Shown here piece by piece: positions 15,380 through 24,658 of a stretch of DNA of 57,207 nt. The stretch is taken from positions 1 to 57,207 of the forward strand of contig DATGJN010000075.1 of the NCBI GenBank assembly GCA_035295165.1, read 5' to 3'. The notes below the pieces were generated by a model. That model worked only from the letters and a program-made list of their open reading frames with translations. It was not told the origin of the DNA and made no database searches. The position numbers and the translations under genes are program-made. Position 1 is the stretch's first letter. Every line of letters starts with the position of its first letter. This stretch comes from a bacterium. GTDB lineage: Bacteria > Sysuimicrobiota > Sysuimicrobiia > Sysuimicrobiales > Segetimicrobiaceae.

Positions 15380-17185
15380 CTACCGAGGATCGCGGTCGCG
15401 GATCTGGATGTGGACCTCCTCGAGTGCCTCGGGGTCGACCTCCGACGGCGCGCCCGTCATGAGATCCGTCGCACTCTGGGTTTTGGGAAACGCGATGACT
15501 TCCCGGATCGATTCGTCGCCCGTCAGCAGCATCACCATCCGGTCGAACCCCAGGGCGATGCCGCCGTGGGGCGGCGCCCCGTACTGGAAGGCGTCCAGCA
15601 GGAAGCCGAACCGCTCCCGGGCGATCTCGGGAGCGATGCCGAGCACCGAGAAGATGCGTTGCTGCAGCTCACGCCGGTGGATGCGGATGCTGCCGCCGCC
15701 CAGTTCCACGCCGTTGAGCACGAGATCGTACGCCTTGGCCCGCACCCCGAGCGGGTCGTGCTCGAGCCTCGGCAGGTCCGCGTCGATCGGCGCCGTGAAC
15801 GGATGGTGCACCGCGGCGATCGAGCGGTCCGAGCCGCGCTCGAATAGCGGAAACTCCACCACCCACAGCAGGGCGAGACGGTTCGGGTCGAATCCCACGC
15901 GCTCGTGCAGCTCGGGGCGCAGCCGCACCAGGTCCAGCCGCAGTCGGCCGAGCGCCGTGCTCGCGCCGATGGGCTCGCCGGCCACCAGGAGCAGCAGATC
16001 GCCGGCCGACCCGCCGAGGCCCTTCCGCAGCGCCGCCACCGTGTCAGGCGGAAGATGCCTGGCGATCGCGCCGCGCACCCCGTCAGCGTCGAGGTGCACC
16101 GGCACGAGCCCGCGGGCGCCCGCGGCCTTCGCCAGCGCCTCGAGCTCCTGGATTTCGCGGCGGCTGCATCCGGAGGCGCCCGGCACGCAGATGCCGCGGA
16201 TGGCGCCGCCCGACGCCAGCGCCTGCGCGAACACCTGGAACCCCGTCCCCTCGAACACGGACGAGCAGTCCACGATCTCCATACCGAAGCGCAGATCCGG
16301 CTTGTCGCTGCCGTAGCGGTCCATCGCCTCCGCGTACGTCAGGCGCGGCAGCGGGAGCACGACGTCGCGTCCGAGCGTCTCCCGGATCACCGACGCGATC
16401 ATCCGCTCCCCCAGCGACAGCACGTCGTCCCGGTCCACGAACGACATCTCGATGTCCACCTGGGTGAACTCGGGCTGCCGGTCGGCCCGGAGGTCTTCGT
16501 CCCGGAAGCAGCGGACGATCTGGAAGTAGCGCTCGGCGCCCGCCACCATCAGGATCTGTTTGAACAGCTGCGGCGACTGGGGGAGGACGTAGAACTTGCC
16601 AGGTTGCAGCCGGCTCGGGACGAGAAAGTCGCGCGCGCCCTCCGGCGTCCCCTTGATCAGCATCGGCGTTTCGACCTCGAGGAACCCCTCGGCGGAGAGG
16701 AAATCCCGAATCGCCTTCGCGGCGCGGTGGCGCAAGCGGAGCCGCTCGAGCATCCGAGGGCGACGCAGGTCGAGGTAGCGATACCGCAACCGCACCGCCT
16801 CGTCGACGTCGCCGTCGTCCGCGATGGGAAACGGCGGGGTCTCCGACGGGTTGAGGACGCGGACCTCGCGCGCGCGCACCTCGATCTGCCCGGTGGCGAG
16901 CTTCGCGTTCTCTGTGCCCGCCGGTCGGCCGGCGACCACGCCGCGCACCGCGACCACGTACTCGCTCCGGAGTTGGGACGCGACAGCCGCGGCGTCGGCG
17001 CTCTCTTGCGGGTTGCAGACGACCTGCGTGATGCCCTCGCGGTCCCGGAGGTCGATGAAGATCAACCCGCCGAGATCCCGCCGGTTGTGCACCCACCCCA
17101 TCAACGTGACCTCGCGGCCGACATCGGCCGGGCGCAGCCCGCCGTTGTCGTGCGTCCGCCGCCAGGTCCCCAGCTCGGTGCTCAT
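15380..17185 (-). CDS. aspS: Aspartyl-tRNA synthetase (bacterial type)
   Basis: A 601-residue class IIb synthetase. It has an OB-fold anticodon domain (about 20-110: VTLMGWVHNRRDLGGLIFIDLRD), catalytic motifs 2 (FRDEDLRADRQPEFTQVDIEMSF split over motif and flank) and 3 (GIALGFDRMVMLL), and between them the GAD insertion domain typical of bacterial AspRS. The FPKTQSATDLMTGAPS block near the end is diagnostic. asnS is present at 3262, but whether this AspRS discriminates against tRNA-Asn is not decided here. GGAAGGAG precedes the ATG at 17185, which overlaps the hisS stop by 4 nt. Confidence 0.97.
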   Translation of the reverse strand: MSTELGTWRRTHDNGGLRPADVGREVTLMGWVHNRRDLGGLIFIDLRDREGITQVVCNPQESADAAAVASQLRSEYVVAVRGVVAGRPAGTENAKLATGQIEVRAREVRVLNPSETPPFPIADDGDVDEAVRLRYRYLDLRRPRMLERLRLRHRAAKAIRDFLSAEGFLEVETPMLIKGTPEGARDFLVPSRLQPGKFYVLPQSPQLFKQILMVAGAERYFQIVRCFRDEDLRADRQPEFTQVDIEMSFVDRDDVLSLGERMIASVIRETLGRDVVLPLPRLTYAEAMDRYGSDKPDLRFGMEIVDCSSVFEGTGFQVFAQALASGGAIRGICVPGASGCSRREIQELEALAKAAGARGLVPVHLDADGVRGAIARHLPPDTVAALRKGLGGSAGDLLLLVAGEPIGASTALGRLRLDLVRLRPELHERVGFDPNRLALLWVVEFPLFERGSDRSIAAVHHPFTAPIDADLPRLEHDPLGVRAKAYDLVLNGVELGGGSIRIHRRELQQRIFSVLGIAPEIARERFGFLLDAFQYGAPPHGGIALGFDRMVMLLTGDESIREVIAFPKTQSATDLMTGAPSEVDPEALEEVHIQIRDRDPR

Positions 17186-18519
17186 CCTCGCTCCTTCCCC
17201 GCCGCGCGAGGCCCGACGCGCGCGGTCACCGCGCGCACGATCCGTTCCATCGCGGCCTCGTCCCCGTGCGCCACGGCCCCGGCCTCCGCGGGGTCGGCCG
17301 CGAGCGCCACCTCTTCTTTTGTGCCCATGTCGCGCAGCGGCAGCCGCGTTCCATCCAGGATCAGCACGAAACGGGCACCGACGCGGTTTGCGTGCCGCAT
17401 CTGCGCGGTCAGGCTGCGTCCCATCGCGTCTGCGTCCGCGACAAGCCCAGCCCGCCGCAGCCGATCGGCGAGCGCGTGAGCCGCCACGCTCAGCGCGCGC
17501 GCGGGATCCTCCGACGCGCCCGTCGCGATGAACAGATCGGGCGCCGCGTCGACCGGCACGCCGACGCCCTCCTGCTCCAGCACCAGGAGCACGCGCTCCA
17601 CGCCCATGCCGAACCCCACGCCCGGACTCGGCCGTCCGCCGAGTTGTTCGGCCAGCCCATCGTAGCGGCCGCCGCCGAACATCGCGTTCTGGGCGCCGAT
17701 CTTGCCGGAAAACACCTCCGCGGCGGTGCGCGTGTAGTAGTCCAGCCCACGCACGATCCCGGGGTCCACGCGGTACGTGATACCCATCGCGCCGAGATGC
17801 GCCTGCACGCCGTCGAAGTGCGCGCGACACGCGTCGCAGAGGTAATCGAGCATCCTCGGCGCTCCCGCCGCGATCCGCCGGTCGTGCTCCTTTTTGCAGT
17901 CGAGCAGGCGGAGCGGCGCGATCTCGAAGCGCCGCCGACAGTCCTCGCACAGCTCCTCAAGATGTGGCCGGAAGTAGTGCCGCAGCGCCTCCAGATAGCG
18001 CGGACGGCAGACGGGATCGCCCACGCTGTTCAGGTGCAACGCGACGTCGGTGAGGCCGAGCGTCTCCAGACCCCGGACCGCGAGGCTCAGCACCTCGGCG
18101 TCCGCTGCGGGCTCCGCGCTGCCAATAATCTCCGCGCCGAACTGGGTGTGCTGGCGGTAGCGGCCGGCCTGCGGCCGATCGTACCGGAAGATCGGGCAGA
18201 TGTAGTACACGCGCACCGGCAGGCCGCCGGCCCCCAGGTTGTGCTCGAGGAACGCGCGCATGACGGGAGCGGTCCCTTCCGCCCGCAGCGACAGACTGCG
18301 CCCACCGCGGTCGAGGAACGTGTACATCTCCTTTTCGACGATGTCGGTGCCCGCACCCACGCCACGCTGGAACACCTCGGTGTGCTCCACGACGGGCGTC
18401 CGGATCTCGCGATATCCGTAGCGCCGGGCGATGTCCCGCAGCACGCCCTCGACGTGCTGCCACCGGGCGGTCTCGCCGGGCAGAACGTCCTGCATTCCCC
18501 GCGGCGCCTTGACGTCCAT
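17182..18519 (-). CDS. hisS: Histidyl-tRNA synthetase
   Basis: A 445-residue class IIa synthetase charging tRNA-His. MDVKAPRGMQDVLPGETARW opens the catalytic core, motif 2 is in RYDRPQAGRYRQHTQFGAEI, and the HisRS-specific sequences are VRGLDYYTRTAAEVF and FGGGRYDGLAEQLGG. A C-terminal anticodon-binding domain runs from about residue 345. The insertion contains a Cys-rich CEDCRRRFEI...LDYLCDACRAHF segment, also seen in many bacterial HisRS. AGGAGG lies about 10 nt upstream of the ATG. The hisS-aspS pair is a frequent Gram-positive arrangement. Confidence 0.97.
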   Translation of the reverse strand: MDVKAPRGMQDVLPGETARWQHVEGVLRDIARRYGYREIRTPVVEHTEVFQRGVGAGTDIVEKEMYTFLDRGGRSLSLRAEGTAPVMRAFLEHNLGAGGLPVRVYYICPIFRYDRPQAGRYRQHTQFGAEIIGSAEPAADAEVLSLAVRGLETLGLTDVALHLNSVGDPVCRPRYLEALRHYFRPHLEELCEDCRRRFEIAPLRLLDCKKEHDRRIAAGAPRMLDYLCDACRAHFDGVQAHLGAMGITYRVDPGIVRGLDYYTRTAAEVFSGKIGAQNAMFGGGRYDGLAEQLGGRPSPGVGFGMGVERVLLVLEQEGVGVPVDAAPDLFIATGASEDPARALSVAAHALADRLRRAGLVADADAMGRSLTAQMRHANRVGARFVLILDGTRLPLRDMGTKEEVALAADPAEAGAVAHGDEAAMERIVRAVTARVGPRAAGKERG

Positions 18520-18523
18520 CGCG

Positions 18524-19183
18524 CTAGGCGGCCTCCTCTCCAGACGCGGACCGGCGTGCGAACGGCCGGCACACGCCCCACGCCGCCCCGAGCGCCCCCC
18601 CGACCGCGACGGCGGCGAAAAAGCCCTCGGCCTCAGTCCGATCCAGCACGTAGCTGAGCGCCACGAGATGCCCGTGAGCGCGCCATTCCGCGAGCCCGAC
18701 CGCCACCGCGGCGATCGGCACGGCAAATGCGCGGAGCCGCCACCAGCGGGTGCACCGCGCGACGACAAGCAACCAGCCCGCCAGCAGCGCGAACGCAAAC
18801 GTCGCGATGAGCACGTTCGGCGCGGTCTTGGCCACGACCGCGATCGTGTGCGGCGGCAGGCGGCGCACACCGTAGAGCAGCGCGGCGCCGAACACGCCCA
18901 GCGCGACGAGCGTGCCGCACGCGCTCCAAAGCACCGCGCGCCACGCGCTACCCGGCCGCGGGCCGGCGAGCCACGCCACGAGCGCGCCCTGCGCAGCGCA
19001 CGGGACGAACAACAGCATCGGGATCAGCCCCCACGTCACGGCGTCCCACGTCGCCCGAGGGAACAGGTCGAGCAGCAGCCGGAGCGCGCCGACCCTCGCC
19101 GCCGCGGCGAGAGCCCACACCCCCGCCCCCCCGACCGCGGCGCCCGCGCCGGCGAGTTCCCAGAACGCGACCGGCGGCGTCAT
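18524..19183 (-). CDS. Integral membrane protein of unknown function
   Basis: A 219-residue, very hydrophobic protein with about six predicted transmembrane segments (for example LIPMLLFVPCAAQGALVAWL, LWSACGTLVALGVFGAALLY, LIATFAFALLAGWLLVVA, FFAAVAVGGALGAAWGV). I do not recognise a family, and no catalytic motif is visible. The start overlaps the dtd stop as ATGA, and the stop lies 4 nt before hisS, so it belongs to the dtd-hisS-aspS unit. It may be lineage-specific. Confidence 0.75.
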   Translation of the reverse strand: MTPPVAFWELAGAGAAVGGAGVWALAAAARVGALRLLLDLFPRATWDAVTWGLIPMLLFVPCAAQGALVAWLAGPRPGSAWRAVLWSACGTLVALGVFGAALLYGVRRLPPHTIAVVAKTAPNVLIATFAFALLAGWLLVVARCTRWWRLRAFAVPIAAVAVGLAEWRAHGHLVALSYVLDRTEAEGFFAAVAVGGALGAAWGVCRPFARRSASGEEAA

Positions 19184-19653
19184 GGACCGGTTGGCGCCTC
19201 GAGCAGGATCGTCACCGGACCGTCGTTGTGAATCTCCACGTTCATGTGCGCCCGAAACCGCCCGGTGACAACGGGCACGCCGGCCGCGGCGAGGCACGCA
19301 TTGAACCGCAGGTACAGGGGCTCCGCCTGCTCGGGCGGTGCGGCGTCGACGAAACTCGGCCGGCGGCCGTGGCGCGTGTCGGCGTACAGTGTAAACTGCG
19401 GAATGCTGAGCACCTCTCCTCCCACATCGAGGATGGACCGGTTCATTCGCCCCGCGTCGTCGGCGAACACGCGCAGCCCGGCGACGCGACCGGCCAGCGT
19501 CTCCGCGTCCTGCGGCGTGTCGCCCACGCGCACGCCGAGCAGCACGACGAACCCGGACCCGACGCGCCCCACCGGTTCGCCGCTCGGTGTCCCCGTTCCG
19601 TCATCGACGACGTACACCGCCGCGCGGCAGACGCGCTGCACCAAGGCCCGCAT
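19180..19653 (-). CDS. dtd: D-aminoacyl-tRNA deacylase
   Basis: A 157-residue homodimeric editing enzyme that removes D-amino acids (and Gly) from mischarged tRNA. MRALVQRVCRAAVYV is the typical N terminus, FTLYADTRHGRRPSFVDAAPP is the core active-site region, and NDGPVTILLE holds the cross-subunit GP motif. The usual SQF triad just before FTL reads PQF here (Pro85), and a short insertion (about 18-30) lengthens an early loop. It is placed directly before hisS and aspS with overlaps, consistent with translation quality control. The ATG at 19653 follows a GGGGGACGGAG stretch. About 280 bp of non-coding sequence separate it from the upstream aminotransferase gene; I see no T-box there. Confidence 0.93.
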   Translation of the reverse strand: MRALVQRVCRAAVYVVDDGTGTPSGEPVGRVGSGFVVLLGVRVGDTPQDAETLAGRVAGLRVFADDAGRMNRSILDVGGEVLSIPQFTLYADTRHGRRPSFVDAAPPEQAEPLYLRFNACLAAAGVPVVTGRFRAHMNVEIHNDGPVTILLEAPTGP

Positions 19654-19937
19654 CGCGTGCTCCGTCCCCCTACCCCGCCCCGAGCGCTCGCCGGCGCTCG
19701 GCGTGTCGGTGAAGCCTCGGGCATGCTGGTCGGCAAGACGGCGCTGCCCCACACACCGGCAGTCGCCGCGCTCGAAACTCCATTGAGCGTACCAGGATGC
19801 GGGACGGTGAGCAACGCGGCGCCGAGATCGTCTCGACGGCACGCGCGCGGCGGCGGTCCCGCACTCGGCCCGCGCACCGGGCGCGACACGCGGCCGGGGC
19901 AGCGCCCCACCGCCGGCCGTCCCGTCGTACTCCGCGG

Positions 19938-21110
19938 CTACCGCAAGTGCGTCCGCAGCGACGCGAGTGTGCGCTCGATGTCCTGGAGCGTGTTGTAGAA
20001 GTACGGCGAGAGCCGGATCACCCCGGGGCGGGAATCGATGATCACGCCATCACCGCGCAACGCGGCGACCGCCGCCGGTGGATCCTCGACCGGCACGGTC
20101 ACGATCCCCGCGTGCGCGGCCGCGGCCCCGCGCAGGCGTGGCCGCAGCCCCAACCCGACGAGCCCGTCCGCCAGCGCCGACGTCAACTCGATCTGACGCG
20201 CGCGGATGCGTTCCACACCGATCTCGTGCACGTACTCGAGCCCGGCGCGCCCCGCATACACCGCCGCGAGGGACGGCGTGCCGGCCTCGAGCCGGCGCGC
20301 GGTGTCCGCGTACTCGAGGTGTTGGGTGTCGAACGCGAACTGCTCCCGGTGGGCAAACCATCCCGACACCGCCGGACGCAGTCTCGGCAGGAGATCCCGC
20401 CGAGCGTAGAGATATGCGATGCCCGGCCCCCCCAGCAGCCACTTGAGCCCGCCCGCCATCAAGAAGTCCACGTCGGCGGCGCGCACGTCGGTGGGGAGCT
20501 GCCCGACCGACTGATACGCGTCCACGAGCAGGTAGGCGCCGCGAGCGTGCGCGAGGCGCGCCAGCGCCGCGATGTCCTGCACGACGCCGCTTTGAAAGTA
20601 AACGTGCGAGGTTGCGACGAGCTGCGTCCGGCTATCGATCGCGCGCTCGAACGCCTCGAGCGGCGCCCCCAGCCCGTCGGGGCTCCGCACGAACGTCACT
20701 TCCGCGCCGTGAGCCGCGCGAGCGAGCCACTGATACGCCACGGTCGGAAAGTCGATGTCCGCGACGACCACCCGCGGACGCGCGCGGTAGTCGAAGCAGC
20801 TCGACACCGCGGCAAGCGCCCCGCTGATCGACGGGGCTAGCGCGATCTCCTCCGCGTCGGCGCCCAGCAGCCGCGCGACCGACGCCCGGAGCGCGTCGAG
20901 CTCCTGCCACCACGGGCCGTACCACGCCGACGCGCCCGACTCGCTCCACAGGTCCAGGAACCGCTCGACGGCGGCGCGCACGCGGCTCCCAAGTGCGCCG
21001 AGCGAGCAGGTGTTGAGATACGTCGCCCGGGTGAACACCGGGAACTCGTCCCGATACGCCGCCCACGACCGGACGGCCTCGATCGGCTCGGGACGCGCAG
21101 GCCCCGTCAT
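19938..21110 (-). CDS. Class V PLP-dependent aminotransferase / kynureninase-like enzyme
   Basis: A 390-residue fold-type I PLP enzyme. The PLP lysine lies in MAGGLKWLLGGPG; LVDAYQSVGQLPTDV contains the Asp that contacts the pyridine ring, and ATSHVYFQSGVVQDI is the cofactor-binding loop. The YLNTCSLGALGSRVRAAVERFLD start resembles kynureninases and cysteine-desulfurase-like isopenicillin epimerases. The exact reaction is unknown. It overlaps the class I aminotransferase stop by 4 nt (ATGA), so the two enzymes are probably made together and may act in one pathway. Confidence 0.88.
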   Translation of the reverse strand: MTGPARPEPIEAVRSWAAYRDEFPVFTRATYLNTCSLGALGSRVRAAVERFLDLWSESGASAWYGPWWQELDALRASVARLLGADAEEIALAPSISGALAAVSSCFDYRARPRVVVADIDFPTVAYQWLARAAHGAEVTFVRSPDGLGAPLEAFERAIDSRTQLVATSHVYFQSGVVQDIAALARLAHARGAYLLVDAYQSVGQLPTDVRAADVDFLMAGGLKWLLGGPGIAYLYARRDLLPRLRPAVSGWFAHREQFAFDTQHLEYADTARRLEAGTPSLAAVYAGRAGLEYVHEIGVERIRARQIELTSALADGLVGLGLRPRLRGAAAAHAGIVTVPVEDPPAAVAALRGDGVIIDSRPGVIRLSPYFYNTLQDIERTLASLRTHLR

Positions 21111-22315
21111 CCGCCGGCACGACGCGCGGTGGTGGCCGCGCGCGCGGACCCCGCGCCGGGGCCGAGCCGCCGGAGGCGCGTCCGCACCTCGTCGAACGTC
21201 TCCTCGCGCTTGGGGAACGCGAACCGCACGTAGTCCTTGCCGTGCGCGGGATCGTGGAAGAACGACGACCCCGGCACGGGCGCGACGCCGACGTCCTTGA
21301 TCAGGTGCATCGTGAAGGCGTAGTCGTCCGCAAACCCAAACCCGCTGATGTCGCAGATGATGTAGTAGGCGCCCGCCGGGACGAGACACGGGAATCCGGC
21401 GCCGTGGAGGATCTCAAGCAGAGTGTCGCGCTTCCGCTGGTACATCTCCGCGAGACGCCGGTAGTAATCCCGCGGGAAGCCGAGCGCGACCACCGCCGCC
21501 TCCTGCAGCGGTGCCGCCGCGCCCACGGTGAGGAAATCGTGCACCTTGCGGATCCCGTCCGCGATCGGCGCGGGCGCGATCGCCCACCCGACGCGCCACC
21601 CGGTCACGCTGTAGCTCTTCGAGATGCTGTTCACGATCACGGTCCGCTCGGCCATCCCCGGCAGCGTCGCCAGGCTCACGTGTTCCGCGCCGTCGTAGAC
21701 GATGTGCTCGTAGACCTCGTCCGTGATCGCCAGCAGGTCGTGCCGGCGGCACTGGTCGGCGATCAACTCCAGCTCCGCGCGCGTGAACACCTTGCCGGTT
21801 GGATTGTGCGGCGTCGTCACGATGATCGCCTTCGTGCGGGGCCCGATCGCGTTGCGCAACTCGTCGGGGTCGAAGGGGAACCCCGGCTCGAGGCGGATCC
21901 GGACGAAGCGGGGCACGGCGCCGGACAGCTTCGCGTCCGGGCCGTAGTTCTCGTAGAACGGCTCGAACACCACGACCTCGTCGCCCGGGTTCACGGTGGC
22001 GAGCAGCGTCGCCATCATCGCCTCGGTCGCGCCGCACGTGACCGTGATGTTGCGCTCGGGGTCGGCCTCGATCCCGTTGAACCAGCGCACCTTCTCCGCG
22101 AGCGCCCGCCGCAGCCGCGGGGAGCCCCACGTGATCGCGTACTGGTTGTACCCGTCGGCGAGCGCACGACCGGCCGCCTCCACCAGCTCCGCCGGGGCGG
22201 GGAAATCCGGGAACCCCTGGGCCAGGTTGATGCCGCCGTGCTCCGCGGCCAACCGGGTCATCTCCCGAATCACCGATTCCGTGAACACCGCCACGCGCGA
22301 CGCCGTCTGGATCAT
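21107..22315 (-). CDS. Class I/II PLP-dependent aminotransferase (kynurenine/methionine aminotransferase-like)
   Basis: A 402-residue fold-type I aminotransferase. NLAQGFPDFPAP is the substrate-gate N terminus of the KAT/YbdL-type subgroup, followed by YAITWGSPRLRRALA, TCGATEAMMA, TTPHNPTGKVF, ITDEVYEHIVYDG and the PLP-lysine segment SISKSYSVTGWRVGW. YVRFAFPKREETFDE contains the carboxylate-binding Arg. It likely transfers amino groups from aromatic or sulfur amino acids to 2-oxo acids. GGGAGG precedes the ATG. It is followed by the coupled class V enzyme and lies 55 nt downstream of rel. Confidence 0.93.
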   Translation of the reverse strand: MIQTASRVAVFTESVIREMTRLAAEHGGINLAQGFPDFPAPAELVEAAGRALADGYNQYAITWGSPRLRRALAEKVRWFNGIEADPERNITVTCGATEAMMATLLATVNPGDEVVVFEPFYENYGPDAKLSGAVPRFVRIRLEPGFPFDPDELRNAIGPRTKAIIVTTPHNPTGKVFTRAELELIADQCRRHDLLAITDEVYEHIVYDGAEHVSLATLPGMAERTVIVNSISKSYSVTGWRVGWAIAPAPIADGIRKVHDFLTVGAAAPLQEAAVVALGFPRDYYRRLAEMYQRKRDTLLEILHGAGFPCLVPAGAYYIICDISGFGFADDYAFTMHLIKDVGVAPVPGSSFFHDPAHGKDYVRFAFPKREETFDEVRTRLRRLGPGAGSARAATTARRAGG

Positions 22316-22370
22316 CTCTCGCCTCCCGATCGTTGCGTCAACCCGACCCGCCCACCGTTGCGTCCGCCCG

Positions 22371-24641
22371 TCAGTGGGGCACCACCCGCTCGACGTTGTA
22401 GACGTCCTTCACCCGTCCGATCCGATGCATCACGGCCGTCAACTGCGTCACGTTCCCGATGTCCGCGACGATGCTGACGACCGCCACCTTATCCTTCCGC
22501 ACGCGGGCGTTGACCGACACGAGATTGGTCTTCGTCTCGGTGATCGCCCCGAGGATGTCCTTGAGCATGCCGACGCGGTCCAGCGCCTCCACCTCGATCT
22601 CCACCTTGTAGGTGCCGTCCGGCGACGCCTCCCACTCGACCTCGAGCAGCCGCTCCGGCTGCGACCGCAGAAACTGGATGTTCGGACAGTCCGCGCGGTG
22701 AATGCTCACGCCCCGCCCACGTGTGATGTACCCGACGACGCGGTCACCCGGCAACGGACTGCAGCAGCGCCCGAAGCGCATCAGGACGTTATCCACGCCC
22801 CGCACCCGGATCCCGCGCGCGGTGGTCGCCGCCGGCGGCGCCGCCGGCGGGAGCGGCGCCTGCTCCTCCTCGACCGCGGGCGCGCCGCGGAGCGCCTGGA
22901 CGACGTGCAGCAGCGAGACGTCGCCGTTGCCGAGCGCGGCGTACAGCTCGTCCTCGTTCGGCAGGCTGAACCGGGCGGCCACCTCGCGCAGGCGGTCAGG
23001 CTTCATCAGCGCGGCGACGCTCCCGCCGCGGCGCAGTTCCTTCTCCAGCACCTCTTTGCCGCGCACGATGTTCTCGTCGCGGCGCTCCCGCTTGAACCAC
23101 TGCCGGATCTTCGTGCGCGCGTTGCTCGTCTGCACGAACGCCAGCCAATCGCGGCTGGGACCGGCGCTGTTCTTGTTGGTGACGACCTCGACGATGTCGC
23201 CGGACTGCAGCGGGTGACTCAGCGGCACGAGGCGCCCGTTGACCCGCGCGCCGGTCGTGTGGTAGCCAACGTCGGTGTGCACCCGGAACGCGAAGTCCAC
23301 CGGCGTCGCTCCGGAGGGGAGATCAATCACGTCCCCCTTCGGGGTGAAGACGAACACCTCGTTCTGGAACAGGTCGATCTTGACGGAGTGCATGAACTCG
23401 CGCGCGTCCTGGAGCTCCTGGTGCCACTCCAGCAGTTGACGCAGCCACGAGAGCTTTTGCTCGAACGCCGGCTCGCCCTTACCGCCGCCCTCCTTGTACC
23501 GCCAGTGCGCGGCGATGCCGTGCTCGGCCACCCGGTGCATCTGCTGCGTGCGAATCTGAATCTCGAGCGGTTGGCCCTCGTACAGGACCGCGGTGTGAAG
23601 CGACTGATAGCCGCTCGTCTTGGGGTTCGCGATGTAGTCGTCGACCTCGCCGGGGATGGGCTTCCACAGCGCGTGCACGATCCCGAGCGTCTCGTAGCAC
23701 TCCCGGACGTCGTTCACCACCACGCGCACGGCGAGCCGGTCGTAGATCCGCCCGACGCCCTGCCCCTGGTACTTGGGACGCTGCATCTTCTGGTAGATGC
23801 TGTAGACGTGCTTCGGGCGCGCCGTGATCGCGCCGCGATCCACGCGGATCCCGGCCCGGCCCAGCTCGGTGTGCAGCGTCGCGACGACGCGCGCCAGCAG
23901 CGCGTCCTGTTCCTGGCTGCTGCGTTCGAGCTGCCCCGCGATCTCTGTGTGCGCCCCCGGCTCGAGCACCCGGAATGCGCGGTCCTCCAGCTCGCGTTTG
24001 ATGCTGCCGATCCCCAGCCGCTCGGTCAGCGGCGCGTAGATCTCGAGCGTCTCCCGGGCCGTCCGCTTCTGCTTCCACTCGGGGAGGAACTCGATCGTCC
24101 GCATGTTGTGCACGCGGTCGGCGAGCTTGATCAGGATGATGCGGATGTCGCTGGCCATCGCGAGAAACATCTTCCGGAGATTCTCGGCTTGCCGTTCCTC
24201 GCGGGTCTTCCATTCGATGCGGCCGAGTTTCGTTACGCCGTCCACGAGCCCGGCGATCTCCGGCCCGAACTTCGCCTTGATCTCCTCGATCGGATGGGCG
24301 GTGTCCTCAGGGACGTCGTGCAGCAGCGCCGCGGCGATCGTCGCGGAGTCCAGGCGCAAGCCGACCAGGATGTCGGCCACCGCCACGGCATGATGCACGT
24401 ACGGCTCGTTGGAGGCCCGGGTCTGCCCGGCGTGGGCGGCCTCCGCGAACAGATACGCGCGACGGATCAGGTCGCGGTCGGCGTGCGGGATCGTCTCACG
24501 GACGTGGCGCAGCAGCGCCTCCGCATCCTCCGGCAGCGCCTCCTCGGCGTTCCCGCGGACGAGGTGGAGGCGCTTCATCGCTCCGGCCACGACATCCGCC
24601 GGGCCCGGTGCTTTCGCGCCGCCTGGCTGTTCCGCGCTCAT
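22371..24641 (-). CDS. rel: Bifunctional (p)ppGpp synthetase/hydrolase Rel (RelA/SpoT)
   Basis: A 756-residue stringent response enzyme with the full long-RSH architecture. The HD hydrolase (about 60-200) retains YVHHAVAVADIL, ALLHDVPEDT and LIKLADRVHNMRT. The synthetase (about 225-345) has RPKHVYSIYQKMQ, YDRLAVRVVV and NPKTSGYQSLHT. A TGS domain starts near VFVFTPKGDVIDLPSGATP, followed by a zinc-finger/helical region (FGRCCSPLPGDRVVGYITRGRG) and a C-terminal ACT domain. Both catalytic halves look intact. GGGGAGGGG precedes the ATG at 24641. It follows recJ by 17 nt, a common Gram-positive order. Confidence 0.96.
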   Translation of the reverse strand: MSAEQPGGAKAPGPADVVAGAMKRLHLVRGNAEEALPEDAEALLRHVRETIPHADRDLIRRAYLFAEAAHAGQTRASNEPYVHHAVAVADILVGLRLDSATIAAALLHDVPEDTAHPIEEIKAKFGPEIAGLVDGVTKLGRIEWKTREERQAENLRKMFLAMASDIRIILIKLADRVHNMRTIEFLPEWKQKRTARETLEIYAPLTERLGIGSIKRELEDRAFRVLEPGAHTEIAGQLERSSQEQDALLARVVATLHTELGRAGIRVDRGAITARPKHVYSIYQKMQRPKYQGQGVGRIYDRLAVRVVVNDVRECYETLGIVHALWKPIPGEVDDYIANPKTSGYQSLHTAVLYEGQPLEIQIRTQQMHRVAEHGIAAHWRYKEGGGKGEPAFEQKLSWLRQLLEWHQELQDAREFMHSVKIDLFQNEVFVFTPKGDVIDLPSGATPVDFAFRVHTDVGYHTTGARVNGRLVPLSHPLQSGDIVEVVTNKNSAGPSRDWLAFVQTSNARTKIRQWFKRERRDENIVRGKEVLEKELRRGGSVAALMKPDRLREVAARFSLPNEDELYAALGNGDVSLLHVVQALRGAPAVEEEQAPLPPAAPPAATTARGIRVRGVDNVLMRFGRCCSPLPGDRVVGYITRGRGVSIHRADCPNIQFLRSQPERLLEVEWEASPDGTYKVEIEVEALDRVGMLKDILGAITETKTNLVSVNARVRKDKVAVVSIVADIGNVTQLTAVMHRIGRVKDVYNVERVVPH

Positions 24642-24658
24642 GCCCCTCCCCGTCGCGA

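Noticed and set aside
13128-16316. A 1062-codon open frame on the plus strand opposite rarA, gdhA and aspS
   Set aside because: It runs antisense to three clear genes, its translation is Arg/Ser/Pro-rich with no domain, and such long shadow frames are expected in very GC-rich DNA.
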